A DNA stretch of 64,000 nucleotides from Lolliginicoccus suaedae. Lineage in GTDB: Bacteria; Actinomycetota; Actinomycetes; Mycobacteriales; Mycobacteriaceae. This document shows positions 59,377 through 64,000 of this stretch, piece after piece; positions within the stretch are counted from its first letter, which is position 1, and each line of letters starts with the position of its first letter. The notes beneath the pieces were generated by a model. That model was not told the origin of the DNA. It saw only the letters and a program-made list of their open reading frames with translations, and ran no database searches. The translations under genes were made by a program, and so were the position numbers. The stretch lies in assembly GCF_008312885.1 (NCBI RefSeq), contig NZ_VSSO01000004.1, positions 423,030 through 487,029 of the forward strand, read 5' to 3'.

Positions 59377-60834
59377 ATGACGGATCTTGCCCACAACCGG
59401 ACCGAGGCGGAGCACGAGGCTGGCGACCCTGCCCCCAGCACCACGGAATGGTCGGCCACGCGCATCGCGGCCGCCATCGCCGACGGCAGCATCGCTGCCC
59501 GCGCAGTGCTCGAGCAGCACATCTCGGTGCTCGACCGCAATCGCGCGCTCAACGCCATCGCCGCCGACCGCTTCGGCCTGGCCCGGCACGAGGCCGACCA
59601 GATCCGCACGGGCACCAGCATCACCAGCGCTCCCCTGCTCGGTGTGCCCTTCACGGTCAAGGAGTTCATCGCCGTCGCGGGCATGCCCAACACCGCGGGC
59701 TTCCCGCATCGCCGGCACCACCGGGCGCTCGACGATGCCCCAGTGATCGCGCGGCTCCGCGCCGCCGGAGCGATACCCATCGGCGTGACCAACTCCGCTG
59801 GCCCCATCTTCTGGATGGAGACCTACAACCCCCTCTACGGGCGCGTCAGCAACCCCTACGACCCCAGCCGCACCGCCGGTGGCTCCTCCGGCGGGGACGG
59901 TGCCGCCGTGGGCTGTGGCGGATCCCCGCTCTCCATCGGCTCCGACATGGGCGGCTCGCTCCGCATCCCAGCGTTCTTCAACGGCGTCTTCGCCCACCTG
60001 CCGTCAGTGGGGCTCGTGCCGACCACCGGCCACTACCCGATGGCGCACGGCGACGCCCGGCGCAGCCTCTACCTTGGCCCGATGGCCCGCCGCGCCGAGG
60101 ACCTCCATGCCGTGCTCGCGGTGATGGCCGGACCCGATGGGGACGACCCGCATTCGCGATTGATGCCGCTGCACGATCCTGCTCGCATCGATCTCGCGGG
60201 CATGCCGATCATCCTCGCGATCGACTCCACCATCACCAAGCCAGGGATCGAGCTCGAGACCGCCCGCTACCTCGCTGCCAACGTCCTCGAGGCGCGCGGC
60301 GCGATAGTGACCGAGACACCCCTGCCCACGCTCCGGTGGGCGATCGCGCAGGCATTCGCCTCCTTCAGCTCCACTCTCGACATCGCGAGCACCGTCGCCG
60401 ACATCCTCGGGCGGGGCCACGATGGCGCGCTGCCCGCGATGCTGAAAGCTCCTCTCGCGATCCTCCAGCTCGCCGAACGGGCCCCCGCCCGCCGCGCCAG
60501 GACGCTCGCCGCCCGCAAGCTCGTCAGCGCCGCGGAGAAAGCCGCCGAGCAGATCACCGAGCTGCTCGGCGACGGAGCGATGCTCTACCCCCCGTTCCCC
60601 CGCCCGGCGCCGAAGCACTTCACCACCTACGGCCAGCCTTGGCTCGCCTCCAATACGCTGGTGTTCAACATGCTTGGCTTCCCCGTCACCCAGGTGCCAA
60701 CGGGACTGGGCAGCACCGGGCTACCGCTCGGGCTCCAGGTAGCCGCTGCCCCCGGCAACGATCACGTCACGCTGCGCATCGCGCAGGCCCTCGAGAGCGG
60801 GCTCGGCGGATGGCGTCCGCCGCGGATCCCGTGA
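59377..60834 (+). CDS. Amidase signature family enzyme
   Basis: 485 aa. Ser-cisSer-Lys triad: VPFTVKEF (Lys), GGSSGGDGAAVGCGGSPLSIGSDMGGSLR (cis-Ser and nucleophile Ser). It hydrolyses a carboxamide to acid plus ammonia; substrate unknown. The C-terminal ALRIAQALE is typical. Gat-like function is unlikely, since no gatC/gatB is nearby. ATG 59377 has GAGGAG 9 nt upstream; the longer frame to 59239 overlaps the lpd promoter. Divergent from lpd. Confidence 0.9.
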   Translation: MTDLAHNRTEAEHEAGDPAPSTTEWSATRIAAAIADGSIAARAVLEQHISVLDRNRALNAIAADRFGLARHEADQIRTGTSITSAPLLGVPFTVKEFIAVAGMPNTAGFPHRRHHRALDDAPVIARLRAAGAIPIGVTNSAGPIFWMETYNPLYGRVSNPYDPSRTAGGSSGGDGAAVGCGGSPLSIGSDMGGSLRIPAFFNGVFAHLPSVGLVPTTGHYPMAHGDARRSLYLGPMARRAEDLHAVLAVMAGPDGDDPHSRLMPLHDPARIDLAGMPIILAIDSTITKPGIELETARYLAANVLEARGAIVTETPLPTLRWAIAQAFASFSSTLDIASTVADILGRGHDGALPAMLKAPLAILQLAERAPARRARTLAARKLVSAAEKAAEQITELLGDGAMLYPPFPRPAPKHFTTYGQPWLASNTLVFNMLGFPVTQVPTGLGSTGLPLGLQVAAAPGNDHVTLRIAQALESGLGGWRPPRIP

Positions 60835-60886
60835 CGCGCCCCGACCGCGCGGGCATCGGGCCGCGAGTTCGCGCACACTGGTGGGC

Positions 60887-62893
60887 ATGGATGACCCCTA
60901 CTTGTGGCTCGAGGACATCGACGGCAACACAGTCCTGGACTGGGTGAGGAAGCACAACGACACGACGCTCGCGGCCTATCGCGGCGAACGGCTCGACACT
61001 CTCGAGGCGTCGATCCGCGCGGCTCTCGACACCGAGGACCGCATCCCCTACGCGCGCAGGCGCGGCGAGCATCTCTACAACTTCTGGCGCGATGCCAGCA
61101 ATCCCCGCGGGATCTGGCGGCGCACCACCCTTGACGAGTACCGCAAGCCCGAGCCGCAGTGGGAGATCCTCATCGATGTGGACGCGCTCGCCGAGGCCGA
61201 GGACGAGAACTGGGTGTGGGCCGGCGCCTCCGTGCTGCGGCCTGGCTTCGACCGCGCGCTCATCGCGCTATCCCGCGGTGGCGCCGATGCGTCGGTGATC
61301 CGCGAGTTCGACCTCATGGACCTCCGGTTCATCCCCACCGGCTTCCAGCTCGACGAAGCGAAGTCAGACATCAGCTGGATCGACCGCGACACGATCCTCG
61401 TCGGCACCGACACGGGCCCCGGCTCGCTCACGAGCTCCGGCTATCCACGCATCGCACGGCAATGGCGGCGCGGCACGCCGCTCGCCGAGGCAGAGATCCT
61501 CTTCGAGGGCGAGCACACCGACGTCGCCGTCAGTGCCTCGCACGACCCCACCGCTGGCCACGAGCGCACCGTCATCGAGCGCGCCATCGACTTCTATCGC
61601 TCCGAGCACCATGTGGTCACCCCCGCCGGGCTGCACAGGCTCGACGTCCCCGAGGACGCCCAGGTATCGCTGCACAAGGACTGGCTGCTCATCCGCACCC
61701 GATCCCCATGGCGAACCGCAAGCAGGGAGCACCCCGAGGGCACCCTCCTGCGGGCCTCCGTCACCGACTACCTCGACGGAGACCCCCGCGTCGAGACGGT
61801 GTTCGAGCCTGGCCCTACCACGACGCTGCTGCAATGGTCATGGACCGATACGTTCCTCGTGGTGGTCACGCTGCGCGATGTTCGCACCGAGATCCATGTC
61901 GTCGATCCCACCACGTGGGCCTGGCGCGCGATCGACGGCCTGCCCGAGCTTGTGAGCACCCAGATCACCGCGACCGATGCGGATAGCGACGAGATCTTCC
62001 TGACCTCGAGCGGCTACATCACTCCGCCAACGCTCTGGCACGGAATCGTGGCGAGCACCACGGTGGATATGGTCCCGATCAAGCAGGCACCATCGCTGTT
62101 CGATGCTCGAGGGATCAGCACGACCCAGCACTTCGCCACCTCCGACGACGGCACGCGCATCCCTTACTTCGAGGTCCGGTCCGGCGATGGGCCCGGACCC
62201 ACGCTGCTCTACGGCTACGGTGGCTTCGAGAACTCCCTCGTCCCGGCCTATAGCCCCGGAGCAGGTCTTGGATGGCTCGAGCACGGAGGCACCTTCGTGG
62301 TCGCCAACATCCGCGGCGGCGGCGAGTACGGCCCAAGCTGGCATACCCAGGCGCTCCGGGAGAACCGCGAGCTCGCGTACCAGGACTTCGCTGCCGTGGC
62401 CCGGGACCTCGTAGAGCGTGGCGTGACGACGCCTGAGCAGCTCGGCGCGCAAGGCGGCAGCAACGGCGGACTGCTCATGGGCGTCATGCTCACCCGGTAC
62501 CCCGAGCTCTTCGGGGCCATCGTCTGCCAGGTACCTCTGCTGGACATGCAGCGCTACCACCTGCTGCTCGCCGGAGCATCCTGGATGGCCGAGTATGGCA
62601 ACCCGGACGAGCCTGCCGATTGGGAGTTCCTGAGCACGTACTCGCCCTATCACAACGTCGATCCTGACCGGGAGTATCCACGAGCCCTCATCATGACCTC
62701 GACACGCGATGATCGCGTCCATCCCGGCCATGCGCGAAAGATGACGGCCCGGCTCGAGGAGAGCGGGCACACGGTCAAGTACTTCGAGAACATCGAGGGT
62801 GGGCACAGTGGCGCCGCGGACAACGCGCAGCTCGCGTTCAAGACCGCGCTCGCCTACCAGTTCCTGCACACGACCCTGGGGACGGCGCGGTAG
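60887..62893 (+). CDS. Prolyl oligopeptidase-family serine peptidase
   Basis: 668 aa. N-terminal beta-propeller (DDPYLWLEDIDGNTVLDWV opening is typical of S9A) and C-terminal alpha/beta-hydrolase: GGFENS, ANIRGGGEYGPSWH, nucleophile in GAQGGSNGGLLMGVM, acid STRDDRVHPGHA and His in EGGHSGA. Cleaves after proline or acts on short peptides or esters. Equivalent to Rv0457c. ATG 60887 matches a weak -10 (CACACT at 60875-60880) with leaderless spacing. No signal peptide, so cytosolic. Confidence 0.93.
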   Translation: MDDPYLWLEDIDGNTVLDWVRKHNDTTLAAYRGERLDTLEASIRAALDTEDRIPYARRRGEHLYNFWRDASNPRGIWRRTTLDEYRKPEPQWEILIDVDALAEAEDENWVWAGASVLRPGFDRALIALSRGGADASVIREFDLMDLRFIPTGFQLDEAKSDISWIDRDTILVGTDTGPGSLTSSGYPRIARQWRRGTPLAEAEILFEGEHTDVAVSASHDPTAGHERTVIERAIDFYRSEHHVVTPAGLHRLDVPEDAQVSLHKDWLLIRTRSPWRTASREHPEGTLLRASVTDYLDGDPRVETVFEPGPTTTLLQWSWTDTFLVVVTLRDVRTEIHVVDPTTWAWRAIDGLPELVSTQITATDADSDEIFLTSSGYITPPTLWHGIVASTTVDMVPIKQAPSLFDARGISTTQHFATSDDGTRIPYFEVRSGDGPGPTLLYGYGGFENSLVPAYSPGAGLGWLEHGGTFVVANIRGGGEYGPSWHTQALRENRELAYQDFAAVARDLVERGVTTPEQLGAQGGSNGGLLMGVMLTRYPELFGAIVCQVPLLDMQRYHLLLAGASWMAEYGNPDEPADWEFLSTYSPYHNVDPDREYPRALIMTSTRDDRVHPGHARKMTARLEESGHTVKYFENIEGGHSGAADNAQLAFKTALAYQFLHTTLGTAR

Positions 62894-62965
62894 CCAATGG
62901 GCAACGCCCGGCCCGGCGGCGTGCCTGGCCGGGCCAGGCCGGGTTTGGCCGCCCCGACGGATGCG

Positions 62966-63805
62966 CTACCGGACCGTGTCGATCCACTGCGCGATCCGCT
63001 CGACCGTGGGCGCTGGTTCACGGATCCACCCGTTGTGCCCCTGCGGCCGGGAGTTGTACCAGTGCGCGATGCGGGCGGATCGAAGCTTGTCCACGAGATT
63101 GTTCACCGATGTCGACGGGGCGATATCGTCGCGCGCGACAGTAATCGCGAGCACATCGAGCTCCGCGTCCTCGAGCGCCTGCTCGTAGTCGATATCGGCA
63201 TTCGCTGGGGAGATGCGGCCCGTGCGCGCGAAGCGCGACCAGTCCTTGATCAGGACACGGGACTGACGCCCGAATCCCGCGACATTGACCCGGTCGCCGG
63301 GCCAGTATCCGGCTATTCCCGCGGTCAGCGACATCATATGCCCGCCGACGAGCGGGCCGAGCGCCTTCATGCCCGGAAAGCCCCTGTAGTAGGGGGAACC
63401 GGCCCCGACGAGCACAACTCCGCCAATGGAATGTGGCGAGCGGGCCGCGACGAGGCAGCTGACTTGTCCACCGAGCGAGTGGCCGAGCAGGAAAGGCGTG
63501 GCTTCAGGCGCATGCTCGTGCAGCACCTCGAGCGCGCTGGGAACATCGACGGTGACGAGATCGTGGTAGCCGTACTCGCTGTTTGATGAGGGGCTGGGAT
63601 TGCTCTCGCCCTGGCCGCGCAGTTCCGTGATGGCTGCCGGGTAGCCATGCCGGTTGAGTTCCTCGGCGAGGGGATCGTAGTAACCGGCGGGCAGCCCGAG
63701 GCCGGGGACGATGAGAAAGCTCGTTCCCGTGGCAGGCGTTCCCTCGGCGAATACTCGGACCGGGGTGACGGTACTGTCAGGCATCTGAATGGGAACCGTG
63801 ATCAT
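62966..63805 (-). CDS. Alpha/beta-fold hydrolase
   Basis: 279 aa. FLIVPGLGLPAGYYDPLAEEL oxyanion region, ELRGQGES, nucleophile LLGHSLGGQVSCLVAA, and His in RPQGHNGWIREP; acid probably in ARDDIAPS. Substrate unknown. Start ATG 63805 (MITVPIQMPD) has TGGAGG 7 nt upstream. It converges on the peptidase gene; GCCCGGCC (62906-62913) and GGCCGGGC (62927-62934) could form a weak hairpin between them. The region 63806-63914 up to the rrn terminator shows nothing else. Confidence 0.86.
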   Translation of the reverse strand: MITVPIQMPDSTVTPVRVFAEGTPATGTSFLIVPGLGLPAGYYDPLAEELNRHGYPAAITELRGQGESNPSPSSNSEYGYHDLVTVDVPSALEVLHEHAPEATPFLLGHSLGGQVSCLVAARSPHSIGGVVLVGAGSPYYRGFPGMKALGPLVGGHMMSLTAGIAGYWPGDRVNVAGFGRQSRVLIKDWSRFARTGRISPANADIDYEQALEDAELDVLAITVARDDIAPSTSVNNLVDKLRSARIAHWYNSRPQGHNGWIREPAPTVERIAQWIDTVR

Positions 63806-63914
63806 GGCGAACCTCCAGCGTCGTTGGTGACCACTGTAGGCGGTGGGCGCGCGCGGACGATGGTGGGTGGCAGGTCGCGGCGGGCAGTGCCCTGCGAATA
63901 GCGAAACGCGAGTA

Positions 63915-63944
63915 GGGCCGGGAAGCCTTGCGGCTTCCCGGCCC
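63915..63944 (-). terminator. Terminator of the rRNA operon
   Basis: GGGCCGGGAAGCC (63915-63927) and GGCTTCCCGGCCC (63932-63944) form a perfect 13-bp stem with a 4-nt loop (TTGC), just past the 5S rRNA end on the minus strand; the sequence that follows (TACTCGCGTTTCGC) ends in a short T run. Confidence 0.85.
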
Positions 63945-63961
63945 TGCTTGTTCACATGTGT

Positions 63962-64000
63962 TTGCCCGGCGGTGTCCTACTCTCCCGCACCCTGTCGGGT
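63962..64000 (-). rRNA. rrf: 5S ribosomal RNA, 3' end (partial)
   Basis: On the minus strand the last bases read ...GGGAGAGTAGGACACCGCCGGGCAA, the conserved 3' arm of actinobacterial 5S rRNA. The rest, and by inference 23S and 16S, lie to the right of the window. The exact 3' end is set by pairing and may be off by a few bases. Confidence 0.88.

Overview
This window is chromosomal DNA of a GC-rich actinobacterium of the mycolic-acid order Mycobacteriales (Corynebacteriales). The evidence is GTG starts, many apparently leaderless genes, and a marker set that includes mshA (mycothiol), hbhA, senX3-regX3, ramB, a uroporphyrinogen methyltransferase-HemD fusion and the tiny ribosomal protein bS22. 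From memory, the gene order between about 10 kb and 63 kb follows the Mycobacterium tuberculosis Rv0457c-Rv0514 region in inverted orientation. It departs from it in places: no cyclopropane synthases next to the fadB2-like gene (metE is there instead), no lprQ next to murB, and inserted blocks (pxpABC, purU, an alpha/beta-hydrolase/MerR pair, a urea transporter). This points to a non-Mycobacterium genus. I do not name a species.

Layout. 1-2.2 kb: 3' part of a trehalose-phosphatase/GH15 fusion, facing a LacI regulator. 3.4-6.2 kb: zinc/manganese-type ABC importer with a very His/Asp-rich binding protein. 6.3-8.5 kb: 5-oxoprolinase pxpABC. 8.5-15 kb (minus): hemA-hemC-hemD-hemB followed by three coupled small membrane proteins. 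15-23.5 kb: glutaredoxin-like protein, HAD phosphatase, acyltransferase, epimerase-like protein, bS22, a BldC-like HTH protein, proC, a TIM-barrel protein, Ppx/GppA and a Cys-rich protein. 23.5-31.9 kb: regX3, senX3, gpmA, an acyl-CoA ligase, YbjN, mshA, a hydrolase and an SDR. 31.9-36.2 kb: murB, SRPBCC and DUF2993 proteins, deoC, purU. 36.2-42 kb: hydrolase, MerR regulator, a structured non-coding stretch, DUF2516, hbhA, HTH protein, DUF445. 42-48.7 kb: metE, 3-hydroxyacyl-CoA dehydrogenase, aceA and its regulator ramB. 48.8-54.1 kb: an unannotated 44-residue gene and urtABCDE. 54.2-63.8 kb: reductase, DJ-1-like protein, SDR, CMD-family protein, lpd, amidase, peptidase, hydrolase. The right edge cuts into the 3' end of a 5S rRNA on the minus strand, so an rrn operon lies just outside.

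The main functional groups are tetrapyrrole synthesis (one translationally coupled minus-strand operon), glyoxylate/acetate metabolism (aceA plus ramB with a perfect CRP/GlxR-type site and RamB-like palindromes), phosphate sensing (SenX3-RegX3), and nitrogen scavenging (urt with a GlnR-like box).

The best leads for new biology are: (1) a 44-aa gene without signal peptide at 48842-48976, with its own RBS and terminator, reminiscent of corynebacterial small porins; (2) the 420-bp gap upstream of the MerR gene, with two MerR-like promoter/operator arrangements (one with a 19-bp spacer around a perfect palindrome), a foldable RNA and a possible 18-20 codon ORF; (3) divergent leaderless gene pairs whose opposing -10 boxes share a TA step (ppx/Cys-rich protein and murB/SRPBCC). 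No CRISPR array, transposon, prophage or recognisable defence system was seen.
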